A stretch of 64,000 bases of DNA from JBBQLG01 sp964251665 (GCA_964251665.1 CAXUKO010000001.1:186001-250000); one strand, 5' to 3'. Counted from the stretch's first letter, positions 8,880 through 19,811 are shown. Notes: generated from the letters alone by a model not told the origin. Numbers and translations are program-made.

Positions 8880-10534
8880 TCGACCTCGACTTTCTACACC
8901 CCTATCCGCGCTACGGTGTGGCGGCTGCGCTGGTTGAACAGAATGCTTACTTAGACCAACTGACCACTTGGCAACATGTAGCCGAATTAGCCTGGAAAGC
9001 CATTGATCGGGCCTTGTTGCGCTACACGCTTTTCACGCTTGATGACCCTAAACTGGAGACCACAGAAACATTACGATTTGATTACTTGGATGAGAGGATA
9101 CTCGACCCTGGCAAAAACGGTCAGAAAGCGGATAGGGGTTATTATCTGTCGCCTTACATTATCACCAATGACCTCTCTTCGGCGGCAACGGTGGCTGAGG
9201 CTCGCGCCATTCGGGACTTGCTAAAAAAAGCGACAGAAGAAGATCTACTAAAAACGCTGAAGATGAAGCGTTCCTTCGCGCCTTTAAGCGGGAAGATAAA
9301 CAATGGTCGCAGGTCGATGGCTGAGCCAAAGTCCAGTCTGATTGAAGCTGCCTTTACAGTGGTTGCTACACTAACCGAGTTTAAGCCTGCTGCTCAGGTG
9401 TCGGCAGGGAAGGGTATGGCAAATACAACCATCATTCCAGATTTGCCTTTGGTAGAGGGTGAGTTTGAACCCCTGATTGATTTCGTGCAGGTCTTTGCCG
9501 ACCTCCGGGTTCGCAAGCAGAACTATCAAGTCAAAAACGACGATATGCTTTTGGCTAAAGTTGACCCGAAAGCCCGAAAATATCGTCGCCCACCTTTATT
9601 CCGAGGTAACTATCCGAACGCACCACGCGATGGATCTTTAGGGTCAATCTCATTAGTAGCGGCTATCGGAGCGTGGGCAAGAGAGGGTGGACGCTTTAAT
9701 CACCAAGACAGAACGGGTTCATCAACAGAGGAGCCAAGAGCCGAGTTTGCAACACGAATACTGAACCAGTTAGCCAAGAAACCGCTCTATATCTTTTCCT
9801 ACGAAGCCGTGGGGCAAGAGCGATACGGTCATCATTTAGTGGGTATGGCTCTTGAGTATGACCTCGCGGCTATTGTTAGGGCTGCTCATCGTGCCATGCC
9901 GTTTGGCGTGGAAAAGTTAGACGACCCAAAATTCAAACTGTACAAACGGTTTTTCGACCGGTTTCTGCAACAACTCGACAGGCCCACCTTCCGGGATTTT
10001 ATGGCCGCGCGTAATGAATATCCTAATGAGCTAACCCCAATCTTCATTAAATACATGGAAACCGAACACCACCTATCCTCCGAACTGATTTCATCAGCCC
10101 GTGCCTATGGGCAGTCGCTCAACTACGCGGCTTACGTAACCGCCGAGGCTGAACGACAGGACGACATCAAGAACAAACGACGGGAACGGCCGCTGAGTGA
10201 ATATAAAAACCGTATTCTGGTTCAGTTTGAAAGCACTATCCTGAGTGCAAAAACACCTACTGCTTTGCTCTCACAGATGGGTATTATCGTGGGTAGGTTA
10301 ACGGGCCGAGAAATGGATGGGAAAGCCGGATTTTTCATGGAAACTGCCGCCGGATGGCCCGACAGCCAACTATCGCTGGCGCAGGAACTCATCACAGCCT
10401 TTATGCGCCTGAGTTCGTACCGTCCAAAAGAAACTCCCGGTAGTACTGCACCCGGCGAATCCACGCCAGACCCAATCACAAGCGATGTCGAACTGGATTC
10501 TGATGACCCTGCAAATGACCCGATGCCTGTTTAA
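8876..10534 (+). CDS. cas8: Cascade large subunit Cas8 (type I-B/PGING-like)
   Basis: A 552-residue protein in the large-subunit slot, overlapping cas5 by four bases. No catalytic motif is visible, as is normal for Cas8 proteins, which recognise the PAM and recruit Cas3. The N-terminus is hydrophobic and aromatic (IDLDFLHPYPRYGVAAALVE), the middle is rich in Lys/Arg, and the last ~40 residues form an acidic, Pro/Ser-rich tail (ESTPDPITSDVELDSDDPAN). Gene order suggests the Cas8c/Csp2-like PGING group described in Bacteroidota, but that is inference. Identity as Cas8 rests on context. Confidence 0.75.
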   Translation: MIDLDFLHPYPRYGVAAALVEQNAYLDQLTTWQHVAELAWKAIDRALLRYTLFTLDDPKLETTETLRFDYLDERILDPGKNGQKADRGYYLSPYIITNDLSSAATVAEARAIRDLLKKATEEDLLKTLKMKRSFAPLSGKINNGRRSMAEPKSSLIEAAFTVVATLTEFKPAAQVSAGKGMANTTIIPDLPLVEGEFEPLIDFVQVFADLRVRKQNYQVKNDDMLLAKVDPKARKYRRPPLFRGNYPNAPRDGSLGSISLVAAIGAWAREGGRFNHQDRTGSSTEEPRAEFATRILNQLAKKPLYIFSYEAVGQERYGHHLVGMALEYDLAAIVRAAHRAMPFGVEKLDDPKFKLYKRFFDRFLQQLDRPTFRDFMAARNEYPNELTPIFIKYMETEHHLSSELISSARAYGQSLNYAAYVTAEAERQDDIKNKRRERPLSEYKNRILVQFESTILSAKTPTALLSQMGIIVGRLTGREMDGKAGFFMETAAGWPDSQLSLAQELITAFMRLSSYRPKETPGSTAPGESTPDPITSDVELDSDDPANDPMPV

Positions 10535-10569
10535 ACCTAATCGCCAAACATTTTTAAAACAGATAGACT

Positions 10570-11466
10570 ATGAAGATTAAATCCATTACCGTTACGCTGC
10601 TTGCCCCCATGTCTGACCATGCTGCCAATCGGGGCGAAAAACTCCTCGGCAACGCATCGTCCATCAAACGCCGACCCGATGGCAGGGTATACATTTCCGG
10701 TCAAATGCAACGCCATGCCCTGTTCAGTGCCATTGACCGACTAAACGAAGATCACCCCGCCCGGAATGGTACCTACGTAGCCAACGGCGACGGCCCGTCG
10801 ACCGACGTAGCCAAAGACCTCCGCAGCGATTTGGGCGGTTATCTCGATACGAACAAAGATGATTATTCCGGTCGCCGGACTGCACCTGCTACAGCTACGC
10901 CCGGCGTGGCACTGGCTACGAGTCAGATAGGACGTGACCTGCTGGTTCGGCTTCGGATGGATGAAAGTAAGGATTCGGGCCGCAAGCAGGCATTGGCCAC
11001 CAATGAGTATAGCCAGAGTGATTTGATGCAGATGAGTTTCCACCTCGACGTTGGGGCCGTTGGCGTGACCAAAGAGTATGAGTACAAATCCGAAGCACAT
11101 GTTGCTACTACATACAAAAACCATTTGGCAGATCAGGACGGTGAACACGCCCGGAGGGTCCGGCTGTTTCTGGATGCTACCCGCTCCATTACCGACTACG
11201 CCAATCAGGCCCGCAACGCTACCACCGCCGAACCGCAACAGGTGCTTATCGTACTGGATAGTAAAATGAGCCGGAAAGCAGTCCGCTATTTTGCCCCCAA
11301 CACGAATACCACCGAAAAAGGCCGTATTCTGGCTGAATTGGATAATCGCGGTGCGGTTTATTTTCTGGGCGACGATACCGACCCGGATGCGCTCAGCGTG
11401 GATGAGGCTTACGAAAAAGCGTTTGCCGCGCTGGCCGAAAACGAGTTGTACGAACCCGCAGCCTGA
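10570..11466 (+). CDS. cas7: Cascade backbone subunit Cas7 (DevR/Cst2-like)
   Basis: A 298-residue protein with the Cas7/DevR start (KIKSITVTLLAPMSDHAANR, then GEKLLGNASSIKRRPDGRVYI). The ISGQMQRHALFSAI segment is typical of the crRNA-binding RRM core. Several copies are expected to line the crRNA in Cascade. It follows cas8 by 35 bases and precedes the cas3 start by only 7 bases. An acidic C-terminus (DDTDPDALSVDEAYEKAF) is present. Confidence 0.88.
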   Translation: MKIKSITVTLLAPMSDHAANRGEKLLGNASSIKRRPDGRVYISGQMQRHALFSAIDRLNEDHPARNGTYVANGDGPSTDVAKDLRSDLGGYLDTNKDDYSGRRTAPATATPGVALATSQIGRDLLVRLRMDESKDSGRKQALATNEYSQSDLMQMSFHLDVGAVGVTKEYEYKSEAHVATTYKNHLADQDGEHARRVRLFLDATRSITDYANQARNATTAEPQQVLIVLDSKMSRKAVRYFAPNTNTTEKGRILAELDNRGAVYFLGDDTDPDALSVDEAYEKAFAALAENELYEPAA

Positions 11467-11473
11467 TTTACCG

Positions 11474-13921
11474 ATGGAGCCGTTAGCCAAACCCTCCGGT
11501 ATCACGCTCAGAGACCACCGGCAACACGTTTACGACGAAGCATTGGCACTACTCGGTGAGCAACCGTCTTTTTGGGAGAAAAAATACAAAGACCTGACGG
11601 GCGACGATTTGCGCTATCGGCTTAAGCGCGTGGCCTGGTGGCACGATGCCGGGAAAGCGCATCCAACATGGAGTGATGCCTGCCGGTCCGACTATAATCA
11701 GTACCGGGTATGGCGGCAGTCAACTGGCATGAGTGCCGAAGAACCAGACCCGATGCAAAACGCGGCTGACTTTAAAAAGTATGAAGCTGCTATGCGGAAG
11801 GCGAAGAAGAACAGCAGCCCCGGTTTGATGCAGACGCACTTGCGCCATGAGTTCGATTCATTGGCTAAAGCACTGAGTAAACTCAAAGGTGATGACGCCC
11901 TTACACTGGCAGAACAGGTTGCCATTGCTGCCCACCACGGCAAACTAAACCATCGGCACGTTGACCGTTGGAGAGACGACGGGAAATTGCCGGAAGCGAA
12001 CGCGGAAGGCCCGTATTGGTCACTTTGGCAAAGCTTGGACAAAGAGTCATCGTTATTTGGAAAGACGGGCAACAGCTCGCGTACCAAAGACGACTGGAAA
12101 AGCAGGGTGCTTGAACGGTATAAAGTGGCCGCTTTACGTTCGCTATTGCAGTTGGCAGATACGCGGGCGAGTCGGCGGGAAAGCGGAGGTAAAACGCCCG
12201 AACTAAAGCCATTTCATTATCATTTTCCCGACGAGTGGGCAAAGCGTGACGTTCAGGAAGCCGTCTTAATTGGAGCCGATTTGCCAGTTTGTGTACTTCG
12301 GGCAAAAACTGGTTCAGGTAAAACCGACGCGGCTTTATTGTGGGCAAAATATCAGGTTGACCAAAACCGCGCTGACCGGCTCGTAATTGCGATGCCGACC
12401 CGTTTTACCTCCAATGCGCTGGCTATCAGCGTCGATAAAAACGTAAGTTCGACGGGCTTGTACCATTCAAGTGCCTGGTACACCCGCTACGGTAACGTTT
12501 CAGAACAGGAACGCGACGATGCAAAGGAACTGCACAAACTGGCGCGTGGGTTGGCTACTCCCGTAACCGTTTGCACCATAGACCATCTGTTGCTTTGTCT
12601 GACGGGGACCAAAGAAGACCAGCACACAAGTTTCTTTTTCCTGGCTAACAGTGCCGTCGTGTTCGATGAAGCAGATTTTTACGACCCCTTTGTTCAGGGA
12701 AATTTGATTGTCCTGCTCGATACGTTACGACTGCTGAAAGTGCCGGTGCTGATTATGAGTGCAACCGTGCCCGACTCACTGCGGGTACGCTACAAAATCC
12801 CGGACGAGATCGTTAATGTGAAGGCTGGCGAACAAGTCGCAAAATGCCCGATTGTCTGGCGCGGGGCCTCTGAATGTCCAGAAGACGTAGCGGATATTTT
12901 GAATGACATGGTCAAATGCGGAACTGGTATCGTGTACGCCAATACCGTCGACCGGGCATTTGCCTATTATCAGTGGTTTGCTGCCGAATATGAAAACGGT
13001 GGGCCAAAGCCGGTACTGTATCACAGCCGTTACACGGAGCCGGACAAAAAAGCGATTGAAGAGCAGTTGATTAAGAAGCTGGGTAAAGATGCCTGGACTG
13101 AACACCGAAACGCCTGCGGCATTGCTATTCTGACCCAAATTGGCGAGATGTCTATCAACATCAGTGCGCCAATCATGCTGTCAGATGCGTGTCCGTGGGA
13201 TCGGTTGGCACAACGGGCGGGTCGCTTGGACCGCTTCGGCCTTGACCCAACCGGTGGCCTGCTCTATGTAGTCGAGCCGCACCGCGATGGTATGTCGTAC
13301 CCCGCTCCCTACGGCGAACTGCCCAAAGGGGGTAGCGGCTGGATACCGGCTGATGCCTTCACGCAAACAGTGCGGGAGTTATCGGAAGAATTTGATGAAA
13401 CCCCAACGCCGGTATCGTCCACTGAGTTTGTAGAGCGGGTGAATAATCTGTACCGGGAACAGCCTGATTTTACGTCGAAGATTGAGCAGAACTGCGACCG
13501 ATTGAAAGACTTGATGAAACTCAACTGGATGATAGTCTCAAATCAACACGCTGATGAAGAGCAAGTTACGGTATCTGGCGAGTGGAAAAGCCGGGATATT
13601 CCTCCTCAGCAAACGGTTTTTGTAAGTTTGCCGGAAGCTGGTGCGGCCCGAGAGGGGAAAGACGAGAACATATACGTATTCAGAAATTGGGATGCCTTTC
13701 GGGGATACGAGTTAGAATGCGGCATTAGTTGCCCTGACTACTTAGTACGCATGGGCAATGAACGGCAACAACTGATTTCGTTTGTGTTTCGGGTTGGCGA
13801 CGACAAAGACCTGCATACCGTTCATATTCTCACAGATGGCATCTACACGCCTGAGACGGGCTTAGCGCTATTGGGAAAAGGCGAAAAGACGGACCGGGCC
13901 AAAGGAGTAGTCATGTTATGA
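11474..13921 (+). CDS. cas3: Cas3 HD nuclease-helicase
   Basis: An 815-residue fused effector. The HD nuclease domain (about 1-230) has DHRQH near 14, WWHDAGKAHP (HD at 57-58) and AAHHGKLNHRH near 151. The SF2 helicase has Walker A AKTGSGKTDAA (about 277), VVFDEADFYD (DEAD near 397), MSATVP (near 428) and QRAGRLDRFG (near 579). The ATG at 11474 is chosen because upstream in-frame ATGs lie inside cas7. Its stop overlaps cas4 by ATGA. It is recruited by Cascade to unwind and shred target DNA. Confidence 0.95.
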   Translation: MEPLAKPSGITLRDHRQHVYDEALALLGEQPSFWEKKYKDLTGDDLRYRLKRVAWWHDAGKAHPTWSDACRSDYNQYRVWRQSTGMSAEEPDPMQNAADFKKYEAAMRKAKKNSSPGLMQTHLRHEFDSLAKALSKLKGDDALTLAEQVAIAAHHGKLNHRHVDRWRDDGKLPEANAEGPYWSLWQSLDKESSLFGKTGNSSRTKDDWKSRVLERYKVAALRSLLQLADTRASRRESGGKTPELKPFHYHFPDEWAKRDVQEAVLIGADLPVCVLRAKTGSGKTDAALLWAKYQVDQNRADRLVIAMPTRFTSNALAISVDKNVSSTGLYHSSAWYTRYGNVSEQERDDAKELHKLARGLATPVTVCTIDHLLLCLTGTKEDQHTSFFFLANSAVVFDEADFYDPFVQGNLIVLLDTLRLLKVPVLIMSATVPDSLRVRYKIPDEIVNVKAGEQVAKCPIVWRGASECPEDVADILNDMVKCGTGIVYANTVDRAFAYYQWFAAEYENGGPKPVLYHSRYTEPDKKAIEEQLIKKLGKDAWTEHRNACGIAILTQIGEMSINISAPIMLSDACPWDRLAQRAGRLDRFGLDPTGGLLYVVEPHRDGMSYPAPYGELPKGGSGWIPADAFTQTVRELSEEFDETPTPVSSTEFVERVNNLYREQPDFTSKIEQNCDRLKDLMKLNWMIVSNQHADEEQVTVSGEWKSRDIPPQQTVFVSLPEAGAAREGKDENIYVFRNWDAFRGYELECGISCPDYLVRMGNERQQLISFVFRVGDDKDLHTVHILTDGIYTPETGLALLGKGEKTDRAKGVVML

Positions 13922-14469
13922 ATACGGCTTCCAAACTCCGCGTCGGGGGGATGCTGGTGGGGTACTACCGGCTATGTCCGCGTAAGGCGTGGCTGTCGAT
14001 GCGGGGTATCTGGATGGAGCAGGAATCCGATACGGTTGCGCTGGGGAGGTTGCTGGATGAATACAGCTACGACCGATCCGACAAGCACATCGAGATCAAT
14101 GCGGAGGCCCCGGACGGAACGCCATTAGTGGGTAAGCTCGACCGGGCGAATCTCAAAAACGGGGTGCTGCACGAAACCAAGAAAAGCCGCTCCTGCGAGG
14201 ATGCCCATCTGTGGCAGGTCCGGTTTTACCTCTGGTTGCTTACACTTAACGGCGTAACTCGATCCGATGGTTCGTCATTTCGGGGGCAATTAGATTATCC
14301 GTTGCTGCGCCGGACCGAACATGTTACGCTGGAGGCGGAACACGTCGATGAACTGGTGGCGATCGTTGCCGCCATCCGGGAATTGGCCGGACTGGAAATC
14401 CCTCCACCCCGATTGACGAAGCGCACCTTCTGCGCTAAATGTGCCTTTGATGAACTGTGTTACGGCTGA
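13918..14469 (+). CDS. cas4: CRISPR adaptation exonuclease Cas4
   Basis: A 183-residue PD-(D/E)XK nuclease with four Fe-S cysteines: Cys20 in YRLCPRKAWL and Cys172, Cys175 and Cys181 in FCAKCAFDELCYG. Nuclease motifs are GKLD (about 77-80) and HETKKS. Cas4 trims prespacers and helps choose PAM-correct ends with Cas1-Cas2. It overlaps cas3 by four bases and ends 46 bases before cas1. Confidence 0.93.
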   Translation: MNTASKLRVGGMLVGYYRLCPRKAWLSMRGIWMEQESDTVALGRLLDEYSYDRSDKHIEINAEAPDGTPLVGKLDRANLKNGVLHETKKSRSCEDAHLWQVRFYLWLLTLNGVTRSDGSSFRGQLDYPLLRRTEHVTLEAEHVDELVAIVAAIRELAGLEIPPPRLTKRTFCAKCAFDELCYG

Positions 14470-14515
14470 CGCATGAGAAGCCGCAAGATGTTGCGGCTCT
14501 ACAATACACCCGATT

Positions 14516-15610
14516 ATGAAACGACCACACTATCTGTTTTCCAGCGGCCGACTGTGCCGACAACACAACACCCTGGCCCTTCAGCGGGCTACCGGTGAGC
14601 GCACGCCCGATGACGACGGACCGGAATCGGCCGACGATGGGATGCCCTCGGTTACGCCCGATGGAAAAACGCATCCATTTCCGGTTGAGACGGTAGACAG
14701 TCTGTACATTTTCGGGGAGGTGGACATTAATACCAAACTCATCACGTTTCTGGGGCAGCAGGGTATCCCGGCATTTTTCTATGATTATTACGGCTATTAC
14801 ACGGCTACCCTCTACCCGCGTGAAAGTCAGTTGTCGGGGCGGTTGCGGGTCGATCAGGCGCGGCACTACCTGAGTCCTAAACGGCGGTTGGTGCTGGCAC
14901 GGGCGTTTGTCGAATCAGCTTTGTTCAACATTGAGCGGGTCATCAAATACTACCAGCCCCGGCTGAGTGGCGACGAGCAGGTAGCGGTTCAGTCCACTCT
15001 GCTCGACCTCAAACGGGACCGGGAAGCCCTGCCCCTGACGACCGACATCTTCACGCTGATGGCCGTTGAAGGACGCATTCGGGATCGGTATTACCGATTA
15101 TGGCCTTACTTTCTGGGCACCGATGTGGCTACTCGTTTTCCATTCAATAAACGCGAACGGCGCCCACCGTCCAACGAGTTGAACGCGTTGATTTCGTTTG
15201 GTAACTCCCTGTGTTATACGACCGTTTTACGCCAGATCTACCGCACGGCTCTCGACCCGACGATTGCTTACCTGCATGAGCCCGGCGACCGGCGGTTTTC
15301 GCTGGCCCTCGATCTGGCCGAAGTATTCAAACCCTTACTGGTGGATCGGATGATATTTCGCCTGCTCAAAACGGCTGAACTAACACCCCGACATTTTGAG
15401 AAGCACCTGAGCGGTTGTTACCTGACCGAAGCTGGCCGTAAAATTGTCGTCGGTCACTGGGATGAGCGGTTGAGTCAGACGGTACAACACCGGGCGTTAA
15501 ACAAGAAAGTATCTTACGAGCGACTGATCCGGCTGGAGTGCTACAAGCTGGTTCGGCATTTATGCGACCCCATAGGTGAACCCTACCAGGGGTTTCACAT
15601 GTGGTGGTAA
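14516..15610 (+). CDS. cas1: Cas1 integrase with acidic N-terminal insertion
   Basis: A 364-residue spacer integrase. The beta domain starts MKRPHYLFSSGRLCRQHNTL and resumes at VDSLYIFGEVDINTKLITFL, then GIPAFFYDYYGYYTATLYP. Catalytic residues are seen in AVEGRIRDRYY (Glu, about 185), YLHEPGD (His, about 254) and LALDLAEVFKP (acidic, about 268). Between the first beta strands is an insert (about 24-50) rich in Asp, Gly and Pro (GERTPDDDGPESADDGMPS) that is absent from most I-B Cas1 proteins I know. The active site looks intact. Confidence 0.95.
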   Translation: MKRPHYLFSSGRLCRQHNTLALQRATGERTPDDDGPESADDGMPSVTPDGKTHPFPVETVDSLYIFGEVDINTKLITFLGQQGIPAFFYDYYGYYTATLYPRESQLSGRLRVDQARHYLSPKRRLVLARAFVESALFNIERVIKYYQPRLSGDEQVAVQSTLLDLKRDREALPLTTDIFTLMAVEGRIRDRYYRLWPYFLGTDVATRFPFNKRERRPPSNELNALISFGNSLCYTTVLRQIYRTALDPTIAYLHEPGDRRFSLALDLAEVFKPLLVDRMIFRLLKTAELTPRHFEKHLSGCYLTEAGRKIVVGHWDERLSQTVQHRALNKKVSYERLIRLECYKLVRHLCDPIGEPYQGFHMWW

Positions 15611-15638
15611 TGACATTTATAGCTAACCGTTTATAACG

Positions 15639-15902
15639 ATGCCCTTTTGTATTGCCGTCTACGACGTAAACCAGAAACGAGTGGGGAAGATGCTGAAGCT
15701 GTTTCGGCGGTATCTGACGTGGGTACAAAACTCGGTTTTTGAAGGAGACCTGACAGGGGCTCAACTCAAGCAGTTGCAACAGGAAGCGGATGCCATATTA
15801 AAAGACGCTGATGGAGTCGTTTTTTACCAGCTTCGTGACGAGCGATACGTGGAGCGTATAGCCTTGGGCGTTGATAACACCAACCGAAGTCGGTTTCTTT
15901 GA
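15639..15902 (+). CDS. cas2: Cas2 adaptation protein
   Basis: An 87-residue ferredoxin-fold protein. It starts MPFCIAVYDVNQKRVGKMLK, with the conserved Asp after the first strand, and has WVQNSVFEGDLTGAQLKQL as in other Cas2 proteins. It dimerises to bridge two Cas1 dimers. It is the last gene of the operon, 28 bases after cas1, and is followed by a strong hairpin at 16001-16044. Confidence 0.95.
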   Translation: MPFCIAVYDVNQKRVGKMLKLFRRYLTWVQNSVFEGDLTGAQLKQLQQEADAILKDADGVVFYQLRDERYVERIALGVDNTNRSRFL

Positions 15903-16000
15903 GTCGTCAGGCCCCGCCATTAGCGCTTGTTAAAGGCTTAGTTAGGCATTATCTGTGCTTCGTAATGTGATAATCGGTTTATATACAGACAGATAAGTTA

Positions 16001-16048
16001 GTCGTCAGCCTGCCGGTATTTTTACACTACCGCAGGCTGACGACTTTT
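16001..16048 (+). terminator. Hairpin ending cas operon, at leader start
   Basis: Arms 16001-16018 (GTCGTCAGCCTGCCGGTA) and 16028-16044 pair with one bulged base, then TTTT. It lies about 100 bases after cas2 and 76 bases before the first repeat. It would stop cas transcription before the leader. A role as an integration-factor site is also possible. Confidence 0.7.
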
Positions 16049-16119
16049 GCGTGTTCTTTGACCTACTGAAAAATGCTTACAGAGCCTACAATGGCCTTTT
16101 TTTTATAAATTGGGGTTTG
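16045..16119 (+). promoter_or_regulatory. CRISPR leader
   Basis: About 75 bases between the hairpin and the first repeat, AT-rich near the array (TTTTTTTTATAAATTGGGGT). It is placed as leader because it is on the cas2 side and because the repeat at the far end (23259-23287) is the one with a changed last base. No clear TAnnTTTG box is seen, so the array promoter is not pinned down. Confidence 0.6.
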
Positions 16120-19100
16120 GTATCAATCGCACCTGCGGGTATTGAAAGATCTTCATCCCGGCTATCGTAGACTATGTTAGACTTGGTATCAATCGCACCT
16201 GCGGGTATTGAAAGGTGACAAATCCGTCAGCGTTTACCCCTTCATCCGCAGTATCAATCGCACCTGCGGGTATTGAAAGCGAGCATCATTTCAAACTGAC
16301 CCATAGCCAGCGGAGTATCAATCGCACCTGCGGGTATTGAAAGGTTCGTTGGTGAACCTTCGTCGAAGCCCTACCACAAGTATCAATCGCACCTGCGGGT
16401 ATTGAAAGATCTGCCAGGGCATTGAGGTTTCGGGTATGCCAGTAGTATCAATCGCACCTGCGGGTATTGAAAGGTGGCGATATTCGTAATAGCAATGACA
16501 GACATGGGTATCAATCGCACCTGCGGGTATTGAAAGTGAAGCTGGTTTCTCCGCTTTGGATCATCGCATAACGAGTATCAATCGCACCTGCGGGTATTGA
16601 AAGTATTCTCCAGCTAAGCCTGGACACTCTATTGATGCCGAGTATCAATCGCACCTGCGGGTATTGAAAGTGTGTTGGCACGGGCTTTGCCCTTAGCAGG
16701 CATCGGCGTATCAATCGCACCTGCGGGTATTGAAAGGTGCCCATATCATGCGTTACACCCAGCTATCCACCGACGTATCAATCGCACCTGCGGGTATTGA
16801 AAGGAGTTTGCCCACTCCATCGTCAAAACCAATAAGGATAGTATCAATCGCACCTGCGGGTATTGAAAGCTGAAATACATCGACAGTACCCGGTAAATGT
16901 TGGGTATCAATCGCACCTGCGGGTATTGAAAGTCAACGGCCTGGCCGGAACTGAATGAGGAGGAGGAAGTATCAATCGCACCTGCGGGTATTGAAAGTTC
17001 ACCCGACGTTTTCCAATGGGCATGGGCGTCAAGGTATCAATCGCACCTGCGGGTATTGAAAGTTATCCTTGATGACGTAGGCTTTCAGCTTGTCGACAGG
17101 TATCAATCGCACCTGCGGGTATTGAAAGGCTGGCGACGCTACAGGCTCAACCCCTGATGCAAACGTATCAATCGCACCTGCGGGTATTGAAAGGGACTGG
17201 ATACAGGCGATTTTATTGGCAGAAGGTGAGTATCAATCGCACCTGCGGGTATTGAAAGAGCGTCGTCTTCAACGCATCAGAAATCAGCAATCCCGTATCA
17301 ATCGCACCTGCGGGTATTGAAAGGCCGGACGCCGGTGCTGATCGGAACGAAGTACCGGGTATCAATCGCACCTGCGGGTATTGAAAGTGGATGGCTGCGG
17401 GGCGCAGAAGGTCATCACCAACGTATCAATCGCACCTGCGGGTATTGAAAGGAATGGTGAAGATCCAAGCGGGGGCAAAACGCTGCCCGTATCAATCGCA
17501 CCTGCGGGTATTGAAAGTAAACCCAAACCGAAGGCCTAACCAACTCCCTGCCTGTATCAATCGCACCTGCGGGTATTGAAAGATAAGCCCTGCCACTAAC
17601 CAGAGAGAAGCCGTATGTGCGTATCAATCGCACCTGCGGGTATTGAAAGTAATTTTCAGTTTAATACGACCAGCCCGGCGGGTAAGTATCAATCGCACCT
17701 GCGGGTATTGAAAGGTGGGAAACCCGGCCGGGTAGTTTTTTTGGGGTTGGCAGTATCAATCGCACCTGCGGGTATTGAAAGGGAGTTATCCGCGACCAAG
17801 ACCTTTTGAGCCAGTACCTCGTATCAATCGCACCTGCGGGTATTGAAAGGCAGGGTTGCCGTGGCCTGACCCGACTGGGCAAATTGTATCAATCGCACCT
17901 GCGGGTATTGAAAGCCGATGCAGTCCAGCCAGACGGGCTTGCTGATGGTGGTATCAATCGCACCTGCGGGTATTGAAAGTTCGTGGACATCTGCAACGTG
18001 GAGAACGTCTCGACGGTATCAATCGCACCTGCGGGTATTGAAAGGTGTCGCTGGTGCCGCTTCAACCACTTTGCCCACTTTGTATCAATCGCACCTGCGG
18101 GTATTGAAAGTTCATCATAGTAAGCCCGGATGACCGGATCAGTGTCATGTATCAATCGCACCTGCGGGTATTGAAAGGTCGATGACGAACCGGCTGATAA
18201 CCCCGTCGATGGTATCAATCGCACCTGCGGGTATTGAAAGTCAGCGCGTTGCCACTGAGGATGGAGTTGATCACGCCGGTATCAATCGCACCTGCGGGTA
18301 TTGAAAGCTGCTGGTGGCACTGCCGGCATACAGGCCGATGTCGTATCAATCGCACCTGCGGGTATTGAAAGCTGAGAACAGCACGGCCCCGTTGCCGTTG
18401 ATGACCCGGTATCAATCGCACCTGCGGGTATTGAAAGATTCAGGTCTGGCAGGCAACGGTCAAGTCAGTCGAGGGGTATCAATCGCACCTGCGGGTATTG
18501 AAAGCCAAATTCTCGCACGAGGCCAGGTCAAGCCGACCGTATCAATCGCACCTGCGGGTATTGAAAGTAATGGATTCGCAATGCTCTTGGATTTTCTTGT
18601 GTGAGTATCAATCGCACCTGCGGGTATTGAAAGGATGTTTGCTGGTATGACTAACCGTTTGCTTTTTAGTATCAATCGCACCTGCGGGTATTGAAAGTTG
18701 CTCCCACGATGGTGCGGTTTCAGCACCCGCAGGTATCAATCGCACCTGCGGGTATTGAAAGTATTTTTTGTGGATAGCGCAAACCCACTCAGGGTGTGTA
18801 TCAATCGCACCTGCGGGTATTGAAAGAACGTTATATACGTCTGCACCAATGCCCCCATCACGTGTATCAATCGCACCTGCGGGTATTGAAAGGGTGAACG
18901 AGCTTAAAATCACCATGAACGGTGGTAATCGTATCAATCGCACCTGCGGGTATTGAAAGACGAGCCAGCCCGCCCCCAGCGTAATGAGCGAGGTAAGTAT
19001 CAATCGCACCTGCGGGTATTGAAAGAACGCCACGCTGGGCGAACAGATCAAAGCGCAGATGTATCAATCGCACCTGCGGGTATTGAAAGATCTATATCAC

Positions 19101-19811
19101 GATGGTGACCTGTACAGCCGGTACGAGTATCAATCGCACCTGCGGGTATTGAAAGATGAAATCAAGGGCATAGTCGAGCAATCGAAGATGCGTATCAATC
19201 GCACCTGCGGGTATTGAAAGCACAATGGTCTTGACGGTGACGGTGCCGGTTCCCTTTGTATCAATCGCACCTGCGGGTATTGAAAGGTGAGTGGCAACAG
19301 GGCCAGCCGAACCAGGTCGGCTGTATCAATCGCACCTGCGGGTATTGAAAGAACGGCGGCTTCAAAGTAATGTTCGCCCTTAAATCGGGGTATCAATCGC
19401 ACCTGCGGGTATTGAAAGGGCCGGGCCATTGCCTCGCTGACCGATTCAGAGCTAAGTATCAATCGCACCTGCGGGTATTGAAAGCTCAATTGACTCCATC
19501 AGAGACTTTCCGATTGAGCGGTATCAATCGCACCTGCGGGTATTGAAAGTTATTGGTGAGCGTCCAACCCATATAGTTCGCCAACTTGTATCAATCGCAC
19601 CTGCGGGTATTGAAAGGAGTAGTACGCGGCACCGAGAAGATAATCACCCGGGTATCAATCGCACCTGCGGGTATTGAAAGTCATTGTAGCCGAGCCTACC
19701 GGGCCGGTACTGACGCGTATCAATCGCACCTGCGGGTATTGAAAGGCGTATAGATGGCAATTACACCGGTACCTGCCAGCGAGTATCAATCGCACCTGCG
19801 GGTATTGAAAG

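Noticed and set aside
11291..11473. Longer N-terminus for Cas3 starting inside cas7
   Set aside because: It would overlap cas7 by 176 bases in another frame; the HD domain begins properly after the ATG at 11474.
10741..11505. 254-codon leftward frame over cas7
   Set aside because: Antisense shadow of a recognised Cas7 gene.
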